Positions 35,698 to 42,458 of a stretch of 64,000 nucleotides of DNA are shown one piece after another. The DNA lies in the NCBI GenBank assembly GCA_965223035.1, contig OZ244980.1, forward strand, positions 3,472,001-3,536,000, in the 5' to 3' direction. The position numbers and the translations under genes were made by a program. Position 1 is the stretch's first letter, and the number at the start of each line of letters is the position of its first letter. The DNA is from CAMDPA01 sp965223035 (GTDB lineage: Bacteria > Pseudomonadota > Alphaproteobacteria > Rhizobiales > Hyphomicrobiaceae). The notes beneath the pieces were generated by a model that had not been told where the DNA came from, ran no database searches, and was given only the letters and a program-made list of their open reading frames with translations.

Positions 35698-36749
35698 GAA
35701 AGTGGCTCCTGGATGACAAGCGGCTCAATGGCCGTTCCGGGCGGATTGGCCTGGGAGTCCACCAGCACGGTGGCGCCCTTCAGTTTGAGTTGGTAGGTCG
35801 GCACCTTCTCGGTAAACGGCGCCGGCGAGCAGCCATCGCTCAGGCGATACTGAAACCCGTGCCAGGGGCAGGTCACACAGCCATCGACAATGCGGCCCTC
35901 TCCCAACGGACCGTTCTGATGCGCGCAAGCGTTGCTGATTGCGGACAACCTATGACCGTCGCGGAATACCGCCACCCGCTCGCCGTCGGCCAGCGTGACG
36001 ATCCGCGCGCGCCCGTCAACAAAATCGGCAAGCTCACCGGCACGGACCCAAGCGCCCTCATCCGCCTGTGCCGATCGACGCCTAGTCCGCTCCGACAGCG
36101 CCGCCGCAAGATGCAGCCCACACACGGCGACGATCGCGATCCCGACAACGACCGTGAAGGTCGGATTGTCCTGACTTTGCAGCGCCCCCAGCGCCACGTG
36201 AGCGACGATCAGCGCATAGGCCGGATAGACGAGATAGTGCAGCCCCTTCCAAATCCGGGGTCCCAAGAAGCTGAGCCAAAAATCATGGCTTGTCGTCGCT
36301 AACATGGCCAGCGCCAGCAGCGCCAAGACGCCGAGGATCTCGAACGGAAAGCCGAGCAGCTGGCCATAGCTGGTGTTGGAGGCGAATAGCGCCTCAAGTC
36401 GCGGCGTCGGGCTGAAGTTGAAGTACCAGTTGAGGACGTAGGCCGCATGGGTGAGCGCGACCAAGAAGGTGATCACGCCGAAATGCCGGCGATTGTACAA
36501 CAACGGCAAAGCGCGGCGATCGAGGCGGGCCAACGGGCCGATGCACAAAATCACCGTCAGCAGCAAGAACGCACAGGTACCGAACGCCCGTGCCCGCACG
36601 ATCGCCGCGTCGACCGGCCGGGCATGATCCTGGAACTGCGGAGCAAGTTTGAGAAACAGCAAGACATAAACGGCCACCAGCGCCAGCACGACGACGTCGT
36701 AGATCAGCTTGTTGGGGGTCCACTGAACGGGGGTGTACTTGACGCTCAT
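35694..36749 (-). CDS. Ferric reductase-like transmembrane protein fused to a Rieske 2Fe-2S domain
   Basis: The 351-residue protein has an N-terminal membrane part with about six helices. Its paired histidines H89/H101 (RRHFGVITFLVALTHAAY) and H171/H184 (WKGLHYLVYPAYALIVAHVA) match the two-haem arrangement of ferric reductases and NADPH oxidases. The C-terminal 120 residues are a Rieske domain with ligands C275, H277 (NACAHQNGPLGEG) and C294, H297 (VTCPWHGFQY). No FAD/NAD module is present, so electrons would have to pass between haem and the Rieske centre and come from elsewhere. ATG 36749 is preceded by GAGG; GTG 36755 is possible. It overlaps the next gene by 4 bp. Confidence 0.87.
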   Translation of the reverse strand: MSVKYTPVQWTPNKLIYDVVVLALVAVYVLLFLKLAPQFQDHARPVDAAIVRARAFGTCAFLLLTVILCIGPLARLDRRALPLLYNRRHFGVITFLVALTHAAYVLNWYFNFSPTPRLEALFASNTSYGQLLGFPFEILGVLALLALAMLATTSHDFWLSFLGPRIWKGLHYLVYPAYALIVAHVALGALQSQDNPTFTVVVGIAIVAVCGLHLAAALSERTRRRSAQADEGAWVRAGELADFVDGRARIVTLADGERVAVFRDGHRLSAISNACAHQNGPLGEGRIVDGCVTCPWHGFQYRLSDGCSPAPFTEKVPTYQLKLKGATVLVDSQANPPGTAIEPLVIQEPLS

Positions 36750-36756
36750 CTCCACC

Positions 36757-37125
36757 TCACCGGCTGATCTGCTGAAGCTCGACCGGCGCCACGTCGACGG
36801 GCCTTGGCTGACGGCTCAACAGGGCGGCGATGAACACCACTGGGATCACCACGGCCAACACCACCCAGACCGGACGGTGCGCACCCACCAACGGTCGGTA
36901 ACGGGCCTGCCAGGCCGGTTGACCTGTCTCCAACCGCAGCCACCGCCACACCACCAACGGCCATAACAGCACGATACCGGGGATCAGCAGCGGACGGAAG
37001 GTATAGGCGCCGCGTGCGTTCTCCTCGACACGATCGATGCCGAACAGGACGAACGCCACCGCCACCGCGGTCCCGACGTAAAGCCAAGCTTGCACCAGCC
37101 AAATCAACACCGCTGCCGTGCTCAT
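36757..37125 (-). CDS. Three-helix membrane protein, first gene of the redox operon
   Basis: The 122-residue protein has helices near residues 8-29, 44-63 and 85-104, with WPLVVWRWLRLETGQP after the second. No cofactor ligands are evident and no family name comes to mind. ATG at 37125 is preceded by GGAGAGGA. It ends 7 bp before the ferric-reductase/Rieske start, so it is probably a partner or assembly subunit of that protein. The gene is divergent from a flavin-dependent acyl-CoA dehydrogenase-fold enzyme. Confidence 0.72.
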   Translation of the reverse strand: MSTAAVLIWLVQAWLYVGTAVAVAFVLFGIDRVEENARGAYTFRPLLIPGIVLLWPLVVWRWLRLETGQPAWQARYRPLVGAHRPVWVVLAVVIPVVFIAALLSRQPRPVDVAPVELQQISR

Positions 37126-37445
37126 TGGTTCCGATCCTCTCCATGCTATCCCCCGGCGGCACTGTAGATCATTTGCGCCCGAAGCGGTATCGCCGCACCG
37201 GCTGGCTATCCCAATCGAGCTCCCAATGGCGCGATGATCTTGTCGGGATGGCGGCACTTGAACAACCGTGTGCCGATGTGTCAGATGGTGGTGGGCGGCC
37301 CCAGCCATCGGCCTGCACCGCCAGCAACACCCAAAGCTACAAACACTGCAAACCTACAGTCAGTTTGCGACACGGACCTCCGGCAGCACAGGCAGCGATG
37401 CAACGGCGGAAGGATTGCCCAGACCCGACACCACCTGCGTGCACC
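37126..37445. other. Divergent promoter region
   Basis: This 320-bp gap separates the redox operon (minus) from the acyl-CoA dehydrogenase-fold gene (plus) and must hold both promoters. Open frames extend across it without recognisable content. A remnant GGCGCGATGATCTTG at about 37219-37233 resembles the right end of a family 1 element. Confidence 0.45.
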
Positions 37446-38597
37446 ATGGATCGCGCCCAACTGTTAGCCAGGGCGGAGGCTTTGGTGCCGATCCTCGCGC
37501 GCCGCAGCGCGGATGCGGAGAAGGCGCGGCGCTGTCCGCAACAAACGGTTGCTGATTTCGTCGCGACCGGATTGACGCGGGTTTGTCAGCCACGGCAGTT
37601 CGGCGGCTTTGAGCTTGGCTACGACGTTCTGTGCGAGATCACCCAAACGTTGGCGCGCGGCTGCGGCAGCCAGGCCTGGGTCTACATGGTGTTGGCTGAC
37701 AATCCGTTGAAGCTGTCCGCCTTCACGCTTTCCGCGCAGCACGACGTGTGGGGCGAAACATCGACCAGCAAGGTGTGCGTGGCGATCGCCGCGGTGGGGC
37801 GGGCGCGGGCAGTGGACGGCGGCGTGACATGGAACGGCCAGCATGGCTTTTGCAGCGGTATCGACCATGCCGACTGGGTGATCTGCGGCGGCAACATGGT
37901 CGACGACGAGTCATCGCCGGGCGGCTGCTTTGCGCTGATTCCCACCCGCGACATCCGCATCAACGACGACTGGGACGCGATCGGTCTGACCGGCTCGGGC
38001 TCCAACAGCTTCGCGGTCGAGGACGTGTTCGTGCCGGCCCATCGCGTGCTCGACAAGGCGGCCTATGACGGCGGCACCGCGCCCGGCACCTTATGCCACG
38101 ACACCCCGATCGCCCGGTTGCCGCGTGGCGGGGTCTCGGCGGTGAGCTACACCGCGGTCGCGGTCGGCGTGGCGGAAGGGTTCTTGGCCAACTACGCCCG
38201 GCTCACGGCGACCCGACGCTCGCGCGGCCAGCCGGTGGCGGGGCAGCCCGGGATCCAGATCGGCTTAGGTCAGGCCAGCGCCGAGATCGAAGCGGCCGGC
38301 CGGGTGTACCTGGGTGCGATCCGCGCGTGCATGCAGACCCTGGAACGGCGGGAGCCGGTCAGCCGCGAGCAGAACCTGCGCGGCAAACGCGACGCCTGCT
38401 ATGCCGCGCAGCTGGCGATCGGCGCGGTCTCGCGCCTGTTCAACGCGGCCGGCGGCACCGCGCTGTTCGCCGACAACGTACTGCAGCGCCAATTCCGCGA
38501 CTGCTATGCCGCCGCCGCCCACCATTCGCTGGTCTGGGACACCGCCGCGCAGGCCTACGGCGCCGCGCTGCTGGCCCGGCACCAGCCCGGATCTTGA
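37446..38597 (+). CDS. Acyl-CoA dehydrogenase-fold flavin monooxygenase (HsaA/HpaB-C-like)
   Basis: The 383-residue protein resembles class D flavin-dependent monooxygenases and pigment-type hydroxylases of the acyl-CoA dehydrogenase fold. It shows GLTRVCQPRQFGGFELGYDV, RGCGSQAWVYMVLADNPLK, WDAIGLTGSGSNSFAVEDVF and a C-terminal RQFRDCYAAAAHHSLVWDT. Such enzymes (for example HsaA) use reduced flavin from a separate reductase to hydroxylate phenolic rings. No reductase gene is adjacent. ATG 37446 is chosen; the frame extends upstream through the divergent region to 37014 with low-quality sequence. Confidence 0.83.
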   Translation: MDRAQLLARAEALVPILARRSADAEKARRCPQQTVADFVATGLTRVCQPRQFGGFELGYDVLCEITQTLARGCGSQAWVYMVLADNPLKLSAFTLSAQHDVWGETSTSKVCVAIAAVGRARAVDGGVTWNGQHGFCSGIDHADWVICGGNMVDDESSPGGCFALIPTRDIRINDDWDAIGLTGSGSNSFAVEDVFVPAHRVLDKAAYDGGTAPGTLCHDTPIARLPRGGVSAVSYTAVAVGVAEGFLANYARLTATRRSRGQPVAGQPGIQIGLGQASAEIEAAGRVYLGAIRACMQTLERREPVSREQNLRGKRDACYAAQLAIGAVSRLFNAAGGTALFADNVLQRQFRDCYAAAAHHSLVWDTAAQAYGAALLARHQPGS

Positions 38598-38631
38598 CGG
38601 CAGGACGCTTGCGGGCGGGACGCTTCATCGG

Positions 38632-38757
38632 TTCAGTGTGCTGGAACCCTCCCGCTCCCCCCGCCACGTTCCTCCACGCGCGCCGATGAAATCGTGCCAC
38701 TGGGTGGCCGGCGGGGGAGCGGACCGGCGCGGCGCTGCCACCTGAGCCGGACCTGAT
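38632..38757. repeat. Family 2 palindromic repeat copy
   Basis: GGTTCAGTGTGCTGGAACCC and CCCGCTCCCCCCGCC face GGTGGCCGGCGGGGGAGCGG, with CGTGCCACTGGGTGG in the centre. Boundaries are approximate. The copy lies directly 3' of the flavin monooxygenase gene and could act as an RNA hairpin there. Confidence 0.55.
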
Positions 38758-38796
38758 CAAGACCGACGGGACGCCAGATCGGCGGCGCGATGGGCC

Positions 38797-38948
38797 TAGA
38801 GCAACCTGCCTTTAATCGGAATCGGAACCGTCCCGATTAAAGGCAGAAAGTTGCTCACCACTTTAAGAGCGATCATCTTTGCGCCTTAAATCGGAACCGG
38901 CGCAATTGGAATCGGCGTTGCGGTTCCGATTTAAGCCGCGATGATCTA
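38797..38948. mobile_element. Family 1 palindromic element, two-hairpin copy
   Basis: The element is 38799-38946 between TA 38797-38798 and TA 38947-38948. It starts GAGCAACCTGCC and ends GCGATGATC. Hairpin one closes with GGCAGAAAGTTGCTC, a linker CCACTTTAAGAGCGATCATC follows, and hairpin two carries CTTAAATCGGAACCGG and CGGTTCCGATTTAAG. Joined flanks read CTAG. Confidence 0.8.
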
Positions 38949-39100
38949 GCGCCCGGCCGCGCGCGGGCCGACGCAGCCCAGCCCCTCGCCCGCCTCCCAC
39001 CGGAAGCTTGCCCGGCACAGAAGCCCAGTTGGCCGCGCCAGGCCGGGCCGCGCCGTTTCTTGACAGCCGCGGGCGTCGAACCTTATATCCGACAGCTTGA

Positions 39101-39177
39101 GGCGGAGTAGCTCAGCTGGTTAGAGCGGCGGAATCATAATCCGTAGGTCGGGGGTTCAAGTCCCTCCTCCGCTACCA
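39101..39177 (+). tRNA. tRNA with CAT anticodon (elongator tRNA-Met likely; tRNA-Ile2 possible)
   Basis: The 77-nt cloverleaf folds cleanly. The acceptor stem is GGCGGAG/CTCCGCT, and the D arm is GCTC...GAGC. The anticodon stem GCGGA/TCCGT holds loop ATCATAA, giving anticodon CAT at 39135-39137. The T arm is GGGGG TTCAAGT CCCTC, and CCA is encoded. CAT tRNAs can be elongator Met or lysidine-modified Ile. An initiator is excluded because the first pair G-T is not the unpaired C-A type and the anticodon stem lacks three G-C pairs at the loop. Confidence 0.93.
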
Positions 39178-39501
39178 GAATTTCCTTTGAAAACTGACGG
39201 GTTAGAGATGTTCCACCTGTCCGCCCACGTGCGGTACGGGGCGCGAACATGACGTAAACAACGAAGGGGAGGTTGTACAAAAGTCGTCATAGTCGGGGTC
39301 AAGGTCCGCCGGGTGCGTTGTTGGTTTGTTCCCGCCAGTGTTCCGCCCTCTGATCACCAGGATGGAAAACCTGCGGACCACTACAGCTGGCTGACCACCG
39401 CGAACGCGATGCGGGCAAGCCCGACGCAGATCAGCGCCCACTCTGCCCAGCACAGCCAGCCGGCTATCTGCTCCCCGTCAACCGCGCGGCGCTTGCTCTG
39501 G
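39178..39501. other. Region 3' of the tRNA, no gene seen
   Basis: No convincing gene, hairpin or repeat is visible between the tRNA and the first small coiled-coil gene. The tRNA 3' end is not duplicated nearby, so there is no sign of an integrated element attachment site here. Confidence 0.4.
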
Positions 39502-39786
39502 CTAGCCGAACAGGCGCAGAAGCGAGGCAATGGCGGCGACGGCGACGGCGATGACGATGGTTTGCTTCCACATCATCGACTCCAGCCGGGCAGCGGTCGA
39601 TGTGATTTCGTGCTCGACCGTCGTGATGCGGCCCTCAAGCCTCGCGACGGCTTGGTCCAGGTCCGGCTTGGTTACCAGCTGGGCGCGGCCGTGGTCGTTG
39701 ATGGCGCGCGCGATGGCGGCGGCTTTCGGTTTGTCGAAGCCGGCTGTTTCTAGGTCCTCGGCGGCCTTTAACGTATCCATGCTCAT
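39502..39786 (-). CDS. Small coiled-coil/membrane protein, copy A (DUF1640-like)
   Basis: The 94-residue protein starts MSMDTLKAAEDLETAGFDKP, a helical head typical of DUF1640/CCDC90-type small proteins. It continues with VTKPDLDQAVARLEGRITTV, a coiled coil to about residue 70, and ends in one membrane helix (73-92, WKQTIVIAVAVAAIASLL). Its function is unknown. GGGAG precedes the start by about nine bases. Two paralogues follow (40377-40640 and 41135-41365) with progressively shorter coiled coils, and each shares a near-identical upstream segment. Confidence 0.8.
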   Translation of the reverse strand: MSMDTLKAAEDLETAGFDKPKAAAIARAINDHGRAQLVTKPDLDQAVARLEGRITTVEHEITSTAARLESMMWKQTIVIAVAVAAIASLLRLFG

Positions 39787-39880
39787 AATATAGCTCCCGT
39801 GATTGAAAAGGCGAGGGGTCTTGACGTGGGCCCTGTGCCCGGTTCATGGGCAGACAGCTGACAGACGCGCCCGGTTTCCC
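39787..39880 (-). promoter_or_regulatory. Conserved upstream segment, copy 1
   Basis: This roughly 94-bp segment 5' of copy A is repeated almost without change at 40641-40734 and 41366-41459. It contains the ribosome-binding GGGAG, and TGCCC and GGGCA in inverted orientation around GGTTCAT (a small hairpin). The high conservation between copies may reflect recent duplication, shared regulation, or both. It also separates the divergent minus-strand and plus-strand genes of the cassette. Confidence 0.5.
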
Positions 39881-40029
39881 TAGAGCAAGCTGCCTTTAAT
39901 CGGAATCGGAACGATCCCGACTAAAGGCTGGTTGCCCTACACTTTAAGAGCGATCATCTTTGCGCCTTAAATCGGAACCGGCGCAATTGGCACCGGCGTT
40001 GCGGTTCCGATTTAAGGCGCGATGATCTA
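39881..40029. mobile_element. Family 1 palindromic element inserted in the cassette, copy with matching empty site
   Basis: The element is 39883-40027 (145 bp) between TA 39881-39882 and TA 40028-40029. The same flanks without the element occur at 40731-40742, where TTTCCC-TA-GAGCTTTG is continuous. This gives direct evidence that a discrete unit with a TA duplication was gained or lost. It starts GAGCAAGCTGCC and ends GCGATGATC. Confidence 0.85.
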
Positions 40030-40034
40030 GAGCT

Positions 40035-40361
40035 TTGCCTTGGAGGGAGGCCGGGCGCTGCCGTTCGGAGGCAGGTGAGCGAGAAGGTGCGAGCGAACGT
40101 CAGCTGGGCGAGCGCGTGGCGCGCCTCGAGACGGCGCTGGGGTACGACAGATGGATGGCACAGCTTGCCCTCGACCACCTGGCGCGCAGGGTGATGACCT
40201 TGGAGCAGGCGGCGGCCGCTGCCGCGGCCTGCCAACGCGCTCGCCGGACCCGGCTTGGTCCGAAGGACTGGGTCAAGCTGACGTTGGCCGTTGTGCTGCC
40301 TGTGGTGGTCTACCTGCTCACCGGCTCGCTCGCGGACGTGCGCGCCGCCAGCCCGTGCTGA
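40035..40361 (+). CDS. Small coiled-coil/membrane protein of the plus-strand type, copy 1 (start uncertain)
   Basis: The frame encodes ERQLGERVARLETALGYDRW, continues with MAQLALDHLARRVMTLEQ (coiled coil) and ends in a membrane helix (WVKLTLAVVLPVVVYLL) followed by a short tail. Relative to copy 2 it has lost one base near GAGAAGGTGCGAGCG, so the GTG equivalent to the copy 2 start (40075) is out of frame. It would have to start at TTG 40035 or GTG 40116, or is a recent pseudogene. It is convergent with copy B of the minus-strand protein, 15 bp away. Confidence 0.5.
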   Translation: MPWREAGRCRSEAGEREGASERQLGERVARLETALGYDRWMAQLALDHLARRVMTLEQAAAAAAACQRARRTRLGPKDWVKLTLAVVLPVVVYLLTGSLADVRAASPC

Positions 40362-40376
40362 CGGCGCTCGTTTGGG

Positions 40377-40640
40377 TTAGCCGAACAGGCGCAGAAGCGA
40401 GGCGATGGCGGCGACGGCGCCGGCGATGACGATGGTTTGCTTCCACATCATCGACTCCAGCCGGGCAGCGGTCGATGCGATTTCACCTTGTAATTGCCGC
40501 ACGGCTTGGTCCAGGTCCGGCTTGGTTACCAGCTGGGCGCGGCCGTGGTCGTTGATGGCGCGCGCGATGGCGGCGGCTTTCGGTTTGTCGAAGCCGGCTG
40601 TTTCCAGGTCCTCGGCGGCCTTTAACGTATCCATGCTCAT
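40377..40640 (-). CDS. Small coiled-coil/membrane protein, copy B (DUF1640-like)
   Basis: This 87-residue protein is identical to copy A through residue 47 and nearly so in the last 30 residues. The middle of the coiled coil reads RQLQGEIAST in place of the longer EGRITTVEHEITST, a net loss of seven residues. The membrane helix has a V to G change (IVIAGAVAAIASLL). The same upstream segment (40641-40734) precedes it. Confidence 0.8.
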   Translation of the reverse strand: MSMDTLKAAEDLETAGFDKPKAAAIARAINDHGRAQLVTKPDLDQAVRQLQGEIASTAARLESMMWKQTIVIAGAVAAIASLLRLFG

Positions 40641-40734
40641 AATATAGCTCCCGTGATTGAAAAGGCGAGGGGTCTTGACGTGGGCCCTGTGCCCGGTTCA
40701 TGGGCAGACAGCTGACAGACGCGCCCGGTTTCCC
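40641..40734 (-). promoter_or_regulatory. Conserved upstream segment, copy 2, ending at the empty insertion site
   Basis: This segment is near-identical to 39787-39880. At 40735-40736 the TA that elsewhere borders a family 1 element is followed directly by GAGCTTTGCC, so this copy is unoccupied. Confidence 0.5.
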
Positions 40735-40785
40735 TAGAGCTTTGCCTTGGAGGGAGGCCGGGCGCTGCCGTTCGCAGGCACTCCG

Positions 40786-41187
40786 GTGAGCGAGCAGGGG
40801 GCGAGCGAACGTCAGCTGGCTGAGCGTCAGCTGGCCGAGCGTCAGCTGGCTGAGCGTCAGCTGGGCGAGCGCGTGGCGCGCCTCGAGACGGCGCTGGGGT
40901 ACGACAGATGGATGGCACAGCTTGCCCTCGACCACCTGGCGCGCAGGGTGACGGCCTTGGAGCAGGCGGCGGCCGCTGCCGCGGCCTGCCAACGCGCTCG
41001 CCGGATCCGGCTTGGTCCGAAGGACTGGGTCAAGCTGACGTTGGCCGTTGTGCTGCCTGTGGTGGTCTACCTGCTCACCGGCTCGCTCGCCGACGTGGTA
41101 CGCCGCCAGCACGCGCTGACGGCGCTCGCTCCGGCTAGCCGAACAGGCGCAGAAGCGAGGCGATGGCGGCGACGGCGCCGGCGATGA
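40786..41187 (+). CDS. Small coiled-coil/membrane protein of the plus-strand type, copy 2, with repeat expansion
   Basis: From GTG 40786 the 133-residue protein reads MSEQGASERQ, then RQLAE repeated (residues 9-28), then LGERVARLETALGYDRW and a helix-forming region. The membrane segment is about residues 81-98 (WVKLTLAVVLPVVVYLL), and the tail is arginine-rich (RRWRRRRRR). The tail coding overlaps the 3' end of the convergent copy C gene by 53 bp. Two small coiled-coil single-pass proteins encoded together suggest a heteromeric membrane partner pair, which is inference. No family is recognised. Confidence 0.68.
   Translation: MSEQGASERQLAERQLAERQLAERQLGERVARLETALGYDRWMAQLALDHLARRVTALEQAAAAAAACQRARRIRLGPKDWVKLTLAVVLPVVVYLLTGSLADVVRRQHALTALAPASRTGAEARRWRRRRRR
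40810..40869 (+). repeat. In-frame tandem array of four 15-bp units
   Basis: CGTCAGCTGGCTGAG and close variants occur four times inside the plus-strand gene, encoding RQLAE, RQLAE, RQLAE, RQLGE. Copies 1 and 3 of the gene carry a single unit here, so the array expanded in copy 2 only. Confidence 0.9.
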
Positions 41188-41365
41188 CGATGGTTTGCTT
41201 CCACATCAACGACTCCAGCCTCGCGACGGCTTGGTCCAGGTCCGGCTTGGTTACCAGCTGGGCGCGGCCGTGGTCGTTGATGGCGCGCGCGATGGCGGCG
41301 GCTTTCGGTTTGTCGAAGCCGGCTGTTTCCAGGTCCTCGGCGGCCTTTAACGTATCCATGCCCAT
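41135..41365 (-). CDS. Small coiled-coil/membrane protein, copy C (DUF1640-like, shortest)
   Basis: This 76-residue paralogue starts MGMDTLKAAEDLETAGFDKP and has lost 18 residues of coiled coil relative to copy A: QAVARLESLMWKQTIVIAGA runs straight into the membrane helix. Its 3' end overlaps the plus-strand copy 2 gene. Head and membrane helix are strictly kept while the coiled coil shrinks, as if length is tunable. Confidence 0.78.
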   Translation of the reverse strand: MGMDTLKAAEDLETAGFDKPKAAAIARAINDHGRAQLVTKPDLDQAVARLESLMWKQTIVIAGAVAAIASLLRLFG

Positions 41366-41459
41366 AATATAGCTCCCGTGATTGAAAAGGCGAGGGGTCT
41401 TGACGTGGGCCCTGTGCCCGGTTCATGGGCAGACAGCTGACAGACGCGCCCGGTTTCCC
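41366..41459 (-). promoter_or_regulatory. Conserved upstream segment, copy 3
   Basis: This is the third near-identical copy of the segment at 39787-39880. It ends at TA 41460-41461, where a family 1 element is inserted. Confidence 0.5.
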
Positions 41460-41515
41460 TAGAGCAAGCTGCCTTGAATCGGAATCGGAACGATCCCGAC
41501 TAGAGCATGATCACT

Positions 41516-42112
41516 TTAGATGGAAGCATAACCTGAGTTTGCGAAGTAGTTTGCGAGCTCGTCGCGGGTGAATTGGCTCAGCAAATCGCCGATCCGGTGC
41601 CAAAGGTCGTCGACTGTGCGTTCGCGCGCCTTGCCGATCAGATGCTTGAGCTTTGAAAAAACTTGCTCGATCGGATTGAGATCCGGCGAGTAAGGCGGCA
41701 GGAACAGGCGATGAGCACGTGCATTCTTGATGGCGCGGCGGACGGCCTTGCCTTTGTGCGAGCCGAGATTGTCCATGATGACGATGTCGCCAGGTGATAG
41801 CGTCGGCACCAGGAACTGCTCGACATAGGCCAGGAAACTGATGCCGTTGATCGGACCATCGAGCACGCAGGGTGCATCGATCCTGTCGATCCGCAGAGCA
41901 GCAAGGAATGTCAGTGTGCGCCAGCGTCCGTGAGGGACCTTGTCGATCAGGCGTTGGCCGCGCGGCGCCCAGCCTCTGAGCGGCGCCATGTTCGTTTTCG
42001 TCCAGGTCTCGTCAAGGAAAACCAGCCGGTGCGGGTCGATGTGCGCTTGATATTTGATCCAGCGTGCCCGTCGACGTGCGACGTCAGGCCGGTCTCGTTC
42101 GGCTGCGACCAC
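41516..42112 (-). CDS. IS630-family transposase, C-terminal DDE part (second frame)
   Basis: The catalytic region contains LVFLDETWTKTNMAPLRGWA (first Asp), IVIMDNLGSHKGKAVR (second Asp) and PPYSPDLNPIEQVFSKLK (Glu). It lacks an independent start of any quality and is out of frame with the N-terminal part. It is most likely made by ribosomal frameshifting on the run of eight A residues (complement of 42115-42122), as in other IS630 relatives. Confidence 0.88.
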   Translation of the reverse strand: MVAAERDRPDVARRRARWIKYQAHIDPHRLVFLDETWTKTNMAPLRGWAPRGQRLIDKVPHGRWRTLTFLAALRIDRIDAPCVLDGPINGISFLAYVEQFLVPTLSPGDIVIMDNLGSHKGKAVRRAIKNARAHRLFLPPYSPDLNPIEQVFSKLKHLIGKARERTVDDLWHRIGDLLSQFTRDELANYFANSGYASI

Positions 42113-42458
42113 GGTTTTTTTTATGGCTCAAGCCTTCGCGATGGACGAAATTCCAGACCGCACCATAGCTCACGATGATGCCGCGTTCGGCAAGTTCAGA
42201 TTGCAGGCCACGCAGAGAAACATCTGTCTCAGCGTTGATGCGATCGAGCAACCAATCGCGTTCAGCTGCCAGCGCGAATGGACGGTGCCCGCCCATCCGC
42301 CGCGCAGAAACGCTGCCCGTCGCACGGAAGCGTTGCGACCACTTGACAACCGCTGAAACGCTGACACCGAAGCGATCGGCCACGGCGCGGCAGCTCAACC
42401 CTGAATTCAAGGCATCAATCACACGTTCGCGCAGATCATCGGAATAAGGTCGTGCCAT
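42084..42458 (-). CDS. IS630-family transposase, N-terminal DNA-binding part (first frame)
   Basis: From ATG 42458 (MARPYSDDLRERVIDAL) this frame encodes the helix-turn-helix region (SCRAVADRFGVSVSAVVKWS, then the second HTH around SYGAVWNFVHREGLSHKK). The frame closes shortly after the A8 run. Joined to the C-terminal frame, the product would be about 310-315 residues, normal for an IS630 transposase, so the element may still be active. Confidence 0.88.
   Translation of the reverse strand: MARPYSDDLRERVIDALNSGLSCRAVADRFGVSVSAVVKWSQRFRATGSVSARRMGGHRPFALAAERDWLLDRINAETDVSLRGLQSELAERGIIVSYGAVWNFVHREGLSHKKNRGRSRTRPA

Noticed and set aside
39101..39177. tRNA as attachment site for an integrated element
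   Set aside because: No integrase gene and no direct repeat of the tRNA 3' end were seen downstream; the odd region after it is explained by tandem duplication and small elements.
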